From Microcaldota archaeon (GTDB lineage: Archaea > Micrarchaeota > Micrarchaeia > Micrarchaeales > CABMGC01), in contig JAKBQS010000005.1 in NCBI GenBank assembly GCA_021835105.1, forward strand, positions 1-27,765: 27,765 nucleotides of DNA. Direction: 5' to 3'. Position numbers and translations under genes: made by a program. This document shows positions 6,749-14,036 of this stretch, piece by piece; position 1 is the stretch's first letter, and every line of letters starts with the position of its first letter. Below the pieces are notes generated by a model. That model was not told where the DNA came from and searched no databases. It saw only the letters and a list, made by a program, of their open reading frames with translations.

Positions 6749-7084
6749 ATGTCTAAACGCGAAAAGGGTAATGATGAAATATGGCTTATAAGGAAAGTCC
6801 TGAGCAAGCCAAACTACGCTGTACTGAAGATGTTGATGGTAAAATCACCAAGGACAACGCGTGAGCTTTATGCGGCCTTGGGCAAGAGCTTTACAAGGAA
6901 GACACTGATAATCACTCTGAGAACTTTATCAGTGCAGCTTAACGTCCTGCAGCCGACGCACATACGCACCGAACGGGGCTATGACCTGGGATACAACATA
7001 AGCCCCAAGCTTAAGGAAATAATAAAAGGCATAGAGAAATACGAGAAGATAATGGAGAACAGCACCTCTTCTCAGAAACAGTAA
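6749..7084 (+). CDS. Winged helix-turn-helix DNA-binding protein
   Basis: The protein has 111 residues. The central region (about 20-85) has the pattern of a small winged-helix domain: a first helix (YAVLKMLMVK), a turn and helix pair with RTTRELYAALGKSFTRKTL as the likely recognition part, and a basic wing around HIRTERGYDLGYNI. The C-terminus is a charged helix, possibly for dimerisation. It is divergent from the pilus operon and 18 bp ahead of the flavin reductase, probably in one transcript with it. It may regulate its own region, perhaps the pilus genes through the palindrome in the shared promoter. Target and ligand cannot be told. Confidence 0.7.
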   Translation: MSKREKGNDEIWLIRKVLSKPNYAVLKMLMVKSPRTTRELYAALGKSFTRKTLIITLRTLSVQLNVLQPTHIRTERGYDLGYNISPKLKEIIKGIEKYEKIMENSTSSQKQ

Positions 7085-7102
7085 GCGAATCTGGGTGGGA
7101 AG

Positions 7103-7816
7103 TTGATTATAAATAAGCCGTATATACTATCAGGGATAAAGAAGACCACCCCAGAAGTTACTACCTTTACCTTCAAGTCTCAGGATGGTTCTGCGATGGA
7201 CTTTATACCTGGCATGTTTGCGATGTTGTATCACAAGGACCCATCAACCGGAGAGAGCATAGGCAGGGCGTTCTCCATAGCAAACCCTCCACCTTCAGAC
7301 TCGCTGCAGTTCTTCATCTCAATGATACATGGAAAATTCACATCCAAGCTCGATTCGGCAAAGATAGGCGATGTATACTACGTCTCAGGCCCTTATGGCC
7401 AGTTTAAATTCGATTTTGCTGAACAGACAAAATTCCTATTCCTTGCCGGCGGGACAGGCCTCGCGCCATTTTTTTCCATGCTAGAAAGCATACATGGAAA
7501 AGGAAAATCCGTGGACGGTGTTCTAATATACAGCACGAAATATGCTAATGACATAATAGAGAAGGAGCAGCTGGAGAAAATATCCAAAGATACAGGATTC
7601 AAGCTTACTGTTACTGTAACCAGGTCCCAGGATGGGGATGGCTGGAATGGGGAGAAGGGCCATGTCGATGCAAACATGATCTCGAAATACGCACCTGATT
7701 GCAAGGAGAGGATAAGTTACATATGCGGGCCGCCTGGCTTCGTAAAGGCCGTGAAAGACGCATTGATTTCTCTGGGAGTCAACGAGAAAATGATAAAGGC
7801 TGAGATGTGGGGATAG
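7103..7816 (+). CDS. FAD/NAD(P)H-dependent oxidoreductase, ferredoxin-NADP reductase family
   Basis: The protein has 237 residues from a TTG start at 7103, preceded by a Shine-Dalgarno-like GGTGG at 7094-7098. The FAD domain carries RAFSIANPP at about 55-63 (the RxYS flavin motif, Phe for Tyr). The NAD(P) domain carries LAGGTGLAPFFS at about 114-125 and YICGPPGFVKAV near 206-217. The protein ends in EMWG, typical of the family. There is no [2Fe-2S] domain and no C-terminal Cys cluster of the PyrK kind, so it must pass electrons to or from a separate partner such as a ferredoxin or flavoprotein. It follows the winged-helix gene with 18 bp spacing. The exact partner is unknown. Confidence 0.88.
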   Translation: MIINKPYILSGIKKTTPEVTTFTFKSQDGSAMDFIPGMFAMLYHKDPSTGESIGRAFSIANPPPSDSLQFFISMIHGKFTSKLDSAKIGDVYYVSGPYGQFKFDFAEQTKFLFLAGGTGLAPFFSMLESIHGKGKSVDGVLIYSTKYANDIIEKEQLEKISKDTGFKLTVTVTRSQDGDGWNGEKGHVDANMISKYAPDCKERISYICGPPGFVKAVKDALISLGVNEKMIKAEMWG

Positions 7817-7856
7817 CGGAACGCGGGCTATGTTGTAGAGTATGAAGTTTTGGCAC

Positions 7857-9047
7857 TCATTGGTTCTTCCTGCCTATTAGATATCTATACATCACGCCGC
7901 TGACTATCTGGAATGCACCTCCGAGAAAGAGCGGCGCAGGAAGCGAGTATTCCATAAGATATCCGCTTGCTCCTGAACTCAGCTGCGATACCCTTGTCGA
8001 GACGCCCTGGAAGCTCGTCGCCGTGCCGTAGTCCTCTCTGTCTATGCCACGCATATTCACCGCATTTCTTGTGGGGTTCCCTAATCCTGCGAAAAATGCC
8101 CTAAGAAGATAAACTACTGCAACAAGAGCAAGGAATGGGGATAACGCCATTGCGATAAGTAACGCTCCTCCCAGAACCCTTGTTGCCGAAGCAATGCTTA
8201 GCGGATCAAACTTTCCATGCATATATGACGCGTAATATGCGCCCAATGCTGTAATAAGGTAAGAAATCCCGAATATTATCCCTATCTCAAGCGTTGTCGC
8301 CTTGTAAGCGAGTTCCAACCAGAGGGGGAGAAGTGGTATCGCAAGCCCAAGGCCTATTCCTCCCAGGGAATTCGCAGCTATCACCTTCAGTATGTACCTG
8401 AAGCTGCTCCTCTTCATTATCCTTGTGCTCTTTCTTGGCCGCTTCTCCTCTTTAATGAAGAGCAGGCAGATGAACGAGAAGAAGAGAAGAAGGCTTGATA
8501 CCAGGAACCCGGCCCTGTATGCAGCAAGCGCCCCTAGATCCGAAGATAGATAGAAATGCGCTGAGACAAGCGCAGCTCCGAAGATGGAGAAGAAAGAGGC
8601 TACAGATGTGATCTGGCCCAGTTTCCTCACTCTCTTATGCTCGTCAGGGTAATTGCTTGCAACTATCGCTGTAGACCCCGGCGAGAACCCTCCCCGCATT
8701 CCTCCAGCGGCCCCTCCTATCCCTGCTACTATTACTGCGGCTATAATAATGGCGATGTCCTGCGAGAAAAAAATCACCAGCGCTCCAAATGCAGGTATTA
8801 TCTCGCTGATAAGGAGCGAATACTTGTACCCTGCCCTGTCCCCCAGTGCCCCAAGGAGCAGTGTCTCCACAATCATAAAGAGCATTACCCCTGCGACAAC
8901 GAATCCTATGCTTACCACGCTCAATCCCATCGCGGCAAGATAGAGCGGCATCGTGATTGTCATGTATATTATTCCAATGCTCCTGAGCGCCCTCGAATAC
9001 AGAAGGAACCTGAAGCTCTTCTCGACCTCCGCTGAATCAGAGACCAT
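7857..9047 (-). CDS. Major facilitator superfamily (MFS) transporter
   Basis: The protein has 396 residues and about twelve hydrophobic segments in two halves, separated by a basic cytoplasmic loop (KEEKRPRKSTRIMKRSS, near residue 200). The loop between helices 2 and 3 carries ALGDRAGYKYSLL at about 67-79, a version of MFS motif A. The length is normal for a drug/sugar-type MFS protein. It has its own ATG at 9047, and AT-rich DNA including TAAATATA lies 30-40 bp upstream. It is transcribed alone and its end converges on the flavin reductase gene. Substrate cannot be predicted from the sequence; an efflux role is as likely as uptake. Confidence 0.88.
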   Translation of the reverse strand: MVSDSAEVEKSFRFLLYSRALRSIGIIYMTITMPLYLAAMGLSVVSIGFVVAGVMLFMIVETLLLGALGDRAGYKYSLLISEIIPAFGALVIFFSQDIAIIIAAVIVAGIGGAAGGMRGGFSPGSTAIVASNYPDEHKRVRKLGQITSVASFFSIFGAALVSAHFYLSSDLGALAAYRAGFLVSSLLLFFSFICLLFIKEEKRPRKSTRIMKRSSFRYILKVIAANSLGGIGLGLAIPLLPLWLELAYKATTLEIGIIFGISYLITALGAYYASYMHGKFDPLSIASATRVLGGALLIAMALSPFLALVAVVYLLRAFFAGLGNPTRNAVNMRGIDREDYGTATSFQGVSTRVSQLSSGASGYLMEYSLPAPLFLGGAFQIVSGVMYRYLIGRKNQ

Positions 9048-9132
9048 AAATATTCCAGTAATTATTCAGCCGATAACCCATAAATATATTGGGTCATAGA
9101 GCTATTCTCATGTGCGGGTTACGCTTTCCAAT

Positions 9133-9163
9133 AAGCTTAAAAACTTTAACTGTAAAATAGTGG
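9133..9163 (+). promoter_or_regulatory. Putative TATA promoter of the 5S rRNA gene
   Basis: AGCTTAAAAAC at 9134-9144 resembles an archaeal TATA box and lies about 20-30 bp ahead of the mature 5' end of 5S rRNA (about 9164), the usual distance for TBP-directed initiation. A purine-rich B-recognition element is not obvious. Confidence 0.5.
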
Positions 9164-9281
9164 TGTCAAACGGCCATAGGGACAGGGAAACGCCCGAACC
9201 CATTCCGAACTCGGAAGCTAAGCCTGTCTACGATATGAAATACTGCTCTAACGGGTGGGAAAGCATATTGCTGTTTGGCAT
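9164..9281 (+). rRNA. rrf: 5S ribosomal RNA, solitary gene
   Basis: The gene is about 117 nt. The diagnostic core CCCGAACCCATTCCGAACTC and GGAAGCTAAGCC is present (about 9192-9228). The 5' strand TGTCAAACGGC (9164-9174) pairs with the 3' strand GCTGTTTGGCA (about 9270-9280), allowing G-U pairs, to form helix I. Loop A (CATAGGGACAGG) and the late GGGTGGGA block also match 5S. No 16S, 23S or tRNA gene lies nearby, so 5S is unlinked from the other rRNA genes. A T-run directly follows the 3' end. Confidence 0.93.
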
Positions 9282-9291
9282 TTTATTTTTT
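9281..9291 (+). terminator. T-run terminator after 5S rRNA
   Basis: TTTTATTTTTT starts at the 3' end of the 5S rRNA. Oligo-T on the non-template strand is the usual archaeal intrinsic terminator. The same bases, read on the minus strand, encode the last Lys-Lys and the stop of the convergent polyprenyl synthase gene. Confidence 0.75.
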
Positions 9292-10305
9292 CCTTACGTA
9301 TAGTTCCTCTATCGCAGTAAGCATAACATCGAGAAACTCGTTCTTTGGAAGCTGGCCGCTGTACCTCTCTATCGCCTGCTTCGCAGCAGCACCATACCAT
9401 TCTGCCTTCTTAAGCGCCTTATCCACGCTTCCGTACTTCTCTGCAATATCTGCAAGATACCTTATCTCTTCCTCGCTCTTCTCCTCTCTATTTTTACCAT
9501 AGATTATCTCCATCTTCTTCTTTTCTTCAGCATCCGCACTCTTGTAAGCGTCAAGCATTATCAGCGTCAGCTTCCCCTCCCTGAGGTCTCCATACCTCTG
9601 CTTCCCGAAGACCTTCTCATCCGCCCTCATATCAAGGATGTCATCGACTATCTGGAAGGCCATCCCTGCAGGCATTCCAATCTCCTTGAGCATGCCAAGC
9701 TCATTCCTCCCCATGCCTGCCGCTATTGCACCGAGCTGCAGAGGCCCGTATACGGTGTAGTAGCAGGTCTTGCCCTGTATTATCCTGAAATAGAGCTTCT
9801 CGGAAGCAGCCGCAAGGCTCCTTACATTGTATATGAAATTGTCTTCTATATACTGCCCTTCCACAGTATACTCTAGCATTCTGTAGAAATTATCAAAGAA
9901 CGCGCCTCCCCTGCGCATTCCCATTGCCTTAATATTGTCCTTGAGCATCTTCCACATGACCATGTGCGCCGCATCTCCTGCATTTATCGCTAGCTCCTGC
10001 CCATGAAGCTTGTGCAGTGCAGGCTTGCCACGCCTGAGCTCCGAATGGTCCTCTATATCATCGTGCACAAGTATCCAGTCTTCGGAGAGCTGCATTGCTG
10101 CAGCAGGAAGTACGAGATCCTTTTCCCCTGCCCCGAAGAGCTGCCCGGAGAGCATAAGAAGCCCTGGCCTCCTGTAGCTTCCCTGCCTGTCGCTGTATTC
10201 CCTTACCATCCTGTAATGCCCTTCCGGCTCCTTTATTGGTATGTATTCGCATATCTTCCTGTAAACTTCATCCCTGTGAAGCTCTATATAATCCTTAAAG
10301 TTCAT
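9283..10305 (-). CDS. Polyprenyl diphosphate synthase (geranylgeranyl/farnesyl type)
   Basis: The protein has 340 residues. The first Asp-rich motif DDIED is at 82-86 (VHDDIEDHSELRRGKPALH) and the second, DDILD, at 221-225, with QGKT near 177-180. These bind Mg-diphosphate and define trans-isoprenyl diphosphate synthases. It condenses isopentenyl diphosphate with allylic diphosphates to give the C15-C20 chain used in archaeal ether lipids. A bulky Trp lies five residues before the first Asp (EDWILVHDD). In archaeal enzymes an aromatic near this position limits chain length, so a C15-C20 product is likelier than a long chain; this is inference. The ATG at 10305 lies 48 bp after the glycosylase stop, so the two genes may be co-transcribed. 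Confidence 0.92.
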   Translation of the reverse strand: MNFKDYIELHRDEVYRKICEYIPIKEPEGHYRMVREYSDRQGSYRRPGLLMLSGQLFGAGEKDLVLPAAAMQLSEDWILVHDDIEDHSELRRGKPALHKLHGQELAINAGDAAHMVMWKMLKDNIKAMGMRRGGAFFDNFYRMLEYTVEGQYIEDNFIYNVRSLAAASEKLYFRIIQGKTCYYTVYGPLQLGAIAAGMGRNELGMLKEIGMPAGMAFQIVDDILDMRADEKVFGKQRYGDLREGKLTLIMLDAYKSADAEEKKKMEIIYGKNREEKSEEEIRYLADIAEKYGSVDKALKKAEWYGAAAKQAIERYSGQLPKNEFLDVMLTAIEELYVRKK

Positions 10306-10353
10306 TATTTCTCCTTGATATGGTTAGCAAAACGAATATTAAATACCCGCATC

Positions 10354-11034
10354 TCAAGAATTCCTATTTGCATGCATGCAGTACTCAGCTGCAGGGCATG
10401 TGCCACATTCTGGAACTGCCTTACAGTTATTCTTCCCAAGCTCTACTAGCTGAGCATGGAAGTCCTTGTAGATCCTAAGCTTGCGCGGTATCCTGCTTGT
10501 TATAAATTCTTGCATCTCATCATAGGAAATCCCTATGTCTGTCCCATAAATCCTTGAGAATATCCTCTTGGTATACGCATCCACTACAAATCTCTTCCTT
10601 CCTGCAGCATAAAGCATGATAGAGTCGGCAGTCTCAGGCCCTACGCCATTTATTGAGAGGAGAGCGTCTCTCATCTCATCATCCCCAAGCCTTTCCATCC
10701 TCGCAAATCCCCCATAGGAGCTGGATATTATCTTACAGAAATCTATCAGCCTGATGCTCTTCTGTCTGTAATACCCTGTGCTTCTTATAAGCTTCTCAAG
10801 CCTGCTCCTTTTGCATGCGGCAATGCTCTCTATGGAAAGAAGCCCCTCACTCTTCAGGTTCTCTATTGCCCTCTCAACATTCCTCCATGTAGTCTGTTGG
10901 GTAAGTATTGCGCCTATAATTATCTCGTCCTTAGTATCTCCTGGCCACCAATTCCTGAAGCCAAAATGGCTCCTCAATAAGCCATAAAGCCCAATAAGGC
11001 TTATTCCGCCTATGTTTACTTCTGTGCTTCCCAT
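10354..11034 (-). CDS. Endonuclease III-related HhH-GPD DNA glycosylase (MagIII-like), [4Fe-4S]
   Basis: The protein has 226 residues. The N-terminal part (WWPGDTKDEIIIGAILTQQT, about 29-48) and the HhH (LLSINGVGPETADSIML, about 125-141) fit the COG2231/MagIII branch. Catalytic Asp is D152 in FVVDAYTKRI. At the position where bifunctional endonuclease III has the Schiff-base Lys (GVGxKTA) this protein has Glu134, so it is probably a monofunctional glycosylase, perhaps for alkylated purines. A cluster of Cys204-x5-Cys210-x2-Cys213-x5-Cys219 should bind [4Fe-4S]; the first spacing is one shorter than the usual x6. It lies between the L11 gene and the prenyl synthase gene on the same strand. Substrate is inferred from the family only. 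Confidence 0.88.
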   Translation of the reverse strand: MGSTEVNIGGISLIGLYGLLRSHFGFRNWWPGDTKDEIIIGAILTQQTTWRNVERAIENLKSEGLLSIESIAACKRSRLEKLIRSTGYYRQKSIRLIDFCKIISSSYGGFARMERLGDDEMRDALLSINGVGPETADSIMLYAAGRKRFVVDAYTKRIFSRIYGTDIGISYDEMQEFITSRIPRKLRIYKDFHAQLVELGKNNCKAVPECGTCPAAEYCMHANRNS

Positions 11035-11061
11035 AAATCAGACCTGCGTTGCAACGCCGTG

Positions 11062-11075
11062 TAAAAAAAGCTGAA
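11062..11075 (-). terminator. T-run terminator of the spt5-rpl11 operon
   Basis: Read on the minus strand, AGCTTTTTTTAC lies about 20 bp after the L11 stop and about 30 bp before the glycosylase start. A run of seven T is typical of archaeal intrinsic termination and separates the two units. Confidence 0.6.
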
Positions 11076-11092
11076 AATAAGCGGCAGAAGGC

Positions 11093-11560
11093 TCATACCT
11101 TTACTTCTCCGCTGTTGATCTTTGCTATCATTTCCTTGGCGCTTGCGCCTTCGCATGTTATGTTCATGCTTACGCATGTACCAAGGACCTGCTTTACCTT
11201 GGATGCCTCTGAGTTTCCATACATGGAGAGCTCCTTGGCCTTTGCAATCTTCTTGACCTGCTCAAGGGTTATATTCCCGGCTACTTCTTCCTTGGCCTTG
11301 GCCCCTTTCTGTATCCCAAGCTCCTTTAGTATAAGCGCGCTGGTTGTAGGCGACCCGACCTCTATCCTGAATTCCTTTGTCTCTTTGTTTACTATTACCT
11401 TTACTGGTATCTTTATACCTGCGAACCCGCTTGTCTTGCTGTTTATCTCCTCGACAATCTTGTTTATGTTGACGCCAAGAGGACCAAGTGCAGGCCCAAG
11501 AGGCGCTCCTGAAGTTGCCTTTCCTCCTTCTACAAGTCCGTTTATCACTACGTCGGTCAT
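11093..11560 (-). CDS. rpl11: 50S ribosomal protein L11 (uL11)
   Basis: The protein has 155 residues. The N-terminal domain contains GGKATSGAPLGPALGPLGVN (about 12-31), the highly conserved proline-rich L11 segment. The C-terminal rRNA-binding domain ends with VKQVLGTCVSMNITCEGASAKE. It binds the GTPase-associated region of 23S rRNA. The gene starts four bases after the spt5 stop and is followed by a T-run, so spt5-rpl11 is a two-gene operon here. In many archaea L1, L10 and L12 follow L11; they are absent, and a glycosylase gene comes next. The C-terminal extension after the core is typical of archaeal forms. Confidence 0.95.
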   Translation of the reverse strand: MTDVVINGLVEGGKATSGAPLGPALGPLGVNINKIVEEINSKTSGFAGIKIPVKVIVNKETKEFRIEVGSPTTSALILKELGIQKGAKAKEEVAGNITLEQVKKIAKAKELSMYGNSEASKVKQVLGTCVSMNITCEGASAKEMIAKINSGEVKV

Positions 11561-11564
11561 ATTA

Positions 11565-12014
11565 TCAGCTTGCCTCTGACTTTTGTATTATCTTCGCCAT
11601 ATCCGATTTGGTGGTTACAGGTATCGGAACGGCAACGTCCATCAGCTCTACTGTAATCTCCTCTTTACTCTGGTCAACCTTTATAACCCTTGCCTTGTAG
11701 CCCTTGAACGGGCCGACAAAGAACTCCACAATATCCCCTACTTTCATGTCCTGCGATGCCTGCTTCACTACGAGCATCTTATCAAGTTCCGCTTCGGCAA
11801 GCGGATCCTTGAGCATGCCCTTCACATGCGGCTCATTCGCTATAAGCTCCCTGCACGCGAGCTCGCTCTCCGCTTCTATGACTATATATCCCCTCATTCC
11901 CTCGGGCATTATTATTGAAAAGATGCCCTGATTCTCCATTTTAGTTGCCTTGTTCTCCAATATATCTGCGGTTATCTTCTCCTGGCTTGATGTAACCCTG
12001 ACTATGAAGTACAT
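11565..12014 (-). CDS. spt5: Transcription elongation factor Spt5 (NusG family)
   Basis: The protein has 149 residues: an NGN domain at about 1-85 (MYFIVRVTSSQEKITADIL, EGMRGYIVIEAE, HVKGML) and one KOW domain at about 91-125 (VGDIVEFFVGPFKGYKARV). It binds the RNA polymerase clamp, usually with Spt4, and raises processivity. The length is normal for archaeal Spt5. ATG at 12014 lies behind a short AT-rich region shared with divergent trm5. In many archaea secE precedes spt5; here that spot is taken by the divergent trm5, so secE must lie elsewhere or be missed. The L11 gene follows after four bases. Confidence 0.94.
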   Translation of the reverse strand: MYFIVRVTSSQEKITADILENKATKMENQGIFSIIMPEGMRGYIVIEAESELACRELIANEPHVKGMLKDPLAEAELDKMLVVKQASQDMKVGDIVEFFVGPFKGYKARVIKVDQSKEEITVELMDVAVPIPVTTKSDMAKIIQKSEAS

Positions 12015-12067
12015 ATTAATACACTAAACATATATCCAATTTAATTTAAAAACCTTTAAACATATCT
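12015..12067. promoter_or_regulatory. Divergent promoter region of spt5 and trm5
   Basis: The region is 53 bp and strongly AT-rich. On the plus strand TTTAATTTAAAAAC (about 12040-12053) is a TATA-like element some 15-25 bp before the trm5 ATG, which would give a leaderless or nearly leaderless mRNA. On the minus strand TTTTTAAATTA covers the same bases and could serve spt5. No Shine-Dalgarno site is seen ahead of either start. Confidence 0.5.
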
Positions 12068-13087
12068 ATGATTATGCTGTTCCTGAAGGTTGAAAAGGCA
12101 AAAGCCGAAAAAGCAAGGCAATATCTTAAAAAGCGCAAAATATTTAATACATTATACAAGCCCAGGTCTGCTGGCAGGTTCGTGTACTTTCCAGTCTCTC
12201 CAGATATCGAGTCTGCGGAGACTGCCAAGCTTCTCGCAATGGGCTCCCTCTTGCACTCCAGAGCGAAACCTGCAAGGAAAATTCAGGGCCCTCAGCGCCT
12301 GCATGACGTCTTCGGCAGCTCTACCATAAGATACGATATAATAGGCAGTATAGCTGTAATAGAGGCGGACACGAGGATAAAGAAGGAGGCAGCGAATCTC
12401 ATACTTAAGCAAAACAAAAAGATAAAGACAGTCCTTTCCAGGGCTAGTGCCGTAAGCGGCACGTACAGGATACGGAGGCATTCCTACGTTGCAGGAGAGA
12501 AGACATACGTATCAAAATACAGGGAGAACGGATGCATATTCAACATAGACCTCAATAAGGCATTCTTCTCCCCCAGATTGTCCTACGAGAGGAACAGGAT
12601 TTCTGGACTGGTAAGGAATGGAGAGAGGGTAATAGTGATGTTTGCAGGCGTAGGGCCATTTGCGATAGAAATAGCCAAGAAAGCTCCAAGTTCAGAGGTT
12701 GTTGCCATAGAGCTTAACAAGCATGCTTACTCATACATGCTTAAGAACATATCAGAAAACAAGGTCAAAAACGTAGTGCCTATTCTTGGCGATGTAGCCA
12801 AGGTGGCTGCAAAGTACGCTGGATACGCGGACAGGATAGTGATGCCGCTTCCAAAAGACTCATCCGATTTTCTGGAGAGCGCCATACTATGCGCGAAGAG
12901 GAACTGCATGGTGCACTACTACGCCTTCTCTGGAAGGGGTGATCCATATGATGCTTCAGAGCGCAAGATAAAGGATGCATGTCTAAAGCATGATAGAAAA
13001 GCAAGGATAATTTTCAAGAGGATAGTAAGACCTTACTCTCCATCCTCTGTTGAGATAGTCATTGATTTCAGGATTGCCAGAGTATAG
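12068..13087 (+). CDS. trm5: tRNA (guanine37-N1)-methyltransferase Trm5
   Basis: The protein has 339 residues. It transfers methyl from S-adenosylmethionine to G37 next to the anticodon, which prevents frameshifting. The Rossmann-fold part has VMFAGVGPFAIEIA (about 199-212, SAM motif I), EVVAIELNKHAYSYM (motif II) and DRIVMPLPKDSSDFL (motif IV region). The block IDLNKAFFSPRLSYERNRI before motif I is characteristic of Trm5/TYW2-like enzymes. The N-terminal region of about 90 residues is the D1/linker part. Start is ATG 12068; ATG 12074 is possible. It is divergent from spt5 and converges, 13 bp apart, with the M48 peptidase gene. A TYW2 identity is less likely, since SAM-methylase motif IV looks Trm5-like. 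Confidence 0.9.
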   Translation: MIMLFLKVEKAKAEKARQYLKKRKIFNTLYKPRSAGRFVYFPVSPDIESAETAKLLAMGSLLHSRAKPARKIQGPQRLHDVFGSSTIRYDIIGSIAVIEADTRIKKEAANLILKQNKKIKTVLSRASAVSGTYRIRRHSYVAGEKTYVSKYRENGCIFNIDLNKAFFSPRLSYERNRISGLVRNGERVIVMFAGVGPFAIEIAKKAPSSEVVAIELNKHAYSYMLKNISENKVKNVVPILGDVAKVAAKYAGYADRIVMPLPKDSSDFLESAILCAKRNCMVHYYAFSGRGDPYDASERKIKDACLKHDRKARIIFKRIVRPYSPSSVEIVIDFRIARV

Positions 13088-13100
13088 GCTGCATGGGCTA

Positions 13101-13970
13101 CTACCTATCCTCTCCTCTGACAAGCCTAGAATATTCAAGAGCGTTCTTCACTCTCTTCCTTGTGCTTGGGTGGGTGTAATTAAATGTAATGAACCATTCA
13201 AACGCCTTCATGTATAAAGAGAGGGCATATCCCGTTGCCTTGGAGATTATGTTCCTCTCGCTCTTTACTCGCTCTTCATTGAGTATCTCGTTTATTACCC
13301 CATGTGCCACATCTGGAGGTGCCATTCTAAGGAGCATCATAACCGTATTTACCTCGCCTGCTTCTCTTACAGACGCCTCATCTGCCCTGCGCTCTTTTGC
13401 ACGCATATTTGCGAGATGCGACAATCTCATTTCCCATCGCACAAAGCTGTAAGCCCCTATTCCGGAGAAAACTAACTCTAAAGATGGTCCCTGCGTACCC
13501 AGATAATGTGCATATACGCCCGGAAAGCCGAGGCGCCCAAGATACATTTCACCAGCCATCACTTCAATCGCAGCAGCATAACCCGCTAAAGCTGCAAAGC
13601 GCCTATAATTATTCTTCTTTTCTGAGTCTTTCGCAACTGCGTGAGCAAGCTCATGTGCAAGGAGCGCATCTATCTCACCTGAAGACTGCATAGGAGTACC
13701 TGTCAAGACCTCGATAACTACCTTTTTTTGCTTCTTCCCAGTCTCCTCGTCTTTATAAGTCGAACTGTATGTCCACGCATTCCTTGCCCTATGCGCCCGT
13801 ATCTCGATCTCCCTATTCTCGCCCATACTTAGTGCTATCTTCGCAGCACGCCCACCAAGATACTCCATATTTAGGTTATCCTCACGCTGGCGGTCGTTAA
13901 TCCACTGCCTGAGCTCAACCAGCGCCTGCTTTAGTTCCGGCGATGCCATTCTTGAGAGTTTCGTTGCCAT
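13101..13970 (-). CDS. M48-family zinc metallopeptidase (HtpX/Ste24-like)
   Basis: The protein has 289 residues. The zinc site is HELAH at 106-110 (LLAHELAHAVAKDS), with Glu193 in ERRADE as the likely third ligand. THPSTRKRVKNA near the C-terminus is another M48 hallmark. HtpX proteins begin with two membrane helices ahead of the catalytic domain. Here the first 100 residues are hydrophilic and only moderately hydrophobic stretches lie between the two zinc motifs (about 125-180), so it may be soluble or only peripherally attached. The likely role is proteolytic quality control. ATG at 13970 is preceded on the minus strand by CGTATATACC about 15-25 bp upstream, suggesting a leaderless transcript. 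Confidence 0.87.
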   Translation of the reverse strand: MATKLSRMASPELKQALVELRQWINDRQREDNLNMEYLGGRAAKIALSMGENREIEIRAHRARNAWTYSSTYKDEETGKKQKKVVIEVLTGTPMQSSGEIDALLAHELAHAVAKDSEKKNNYRRFAALAGYAAAIEVMAGEMYLGRLGFPGVYAHYLGTQGPSLELVFSGIGAYSFVRWEMRLSHLANMRAKERRADEASVREAGEVNTVMMLLRMAPPDVAHGVINEILNEERVKSERNIISKATGYALSLYMKAFEWFITFNYTHPSTRKRVKNALEYSRLVRGEDR

Positions 13971-14036
13971 AATCTAATTATGCCATTCATGGTATATACG
14001 CAATCCAGCAATATTCGTTAAGAGACGTAAAATAAC

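Noticed and set aside
9075..9095. Inverted repeat ACCCA/TGGGT around TAAATATAT
   Set aside because: The stem is only 5 bp, and the AT-rich core is better explained as the TATA box of the MFS gene.
9112..9303. A 63-codon plus-strand ORF
   Set aside because: It lies across the 5S rRNA gene, whose conserved core and terminal helix explain the sequence.
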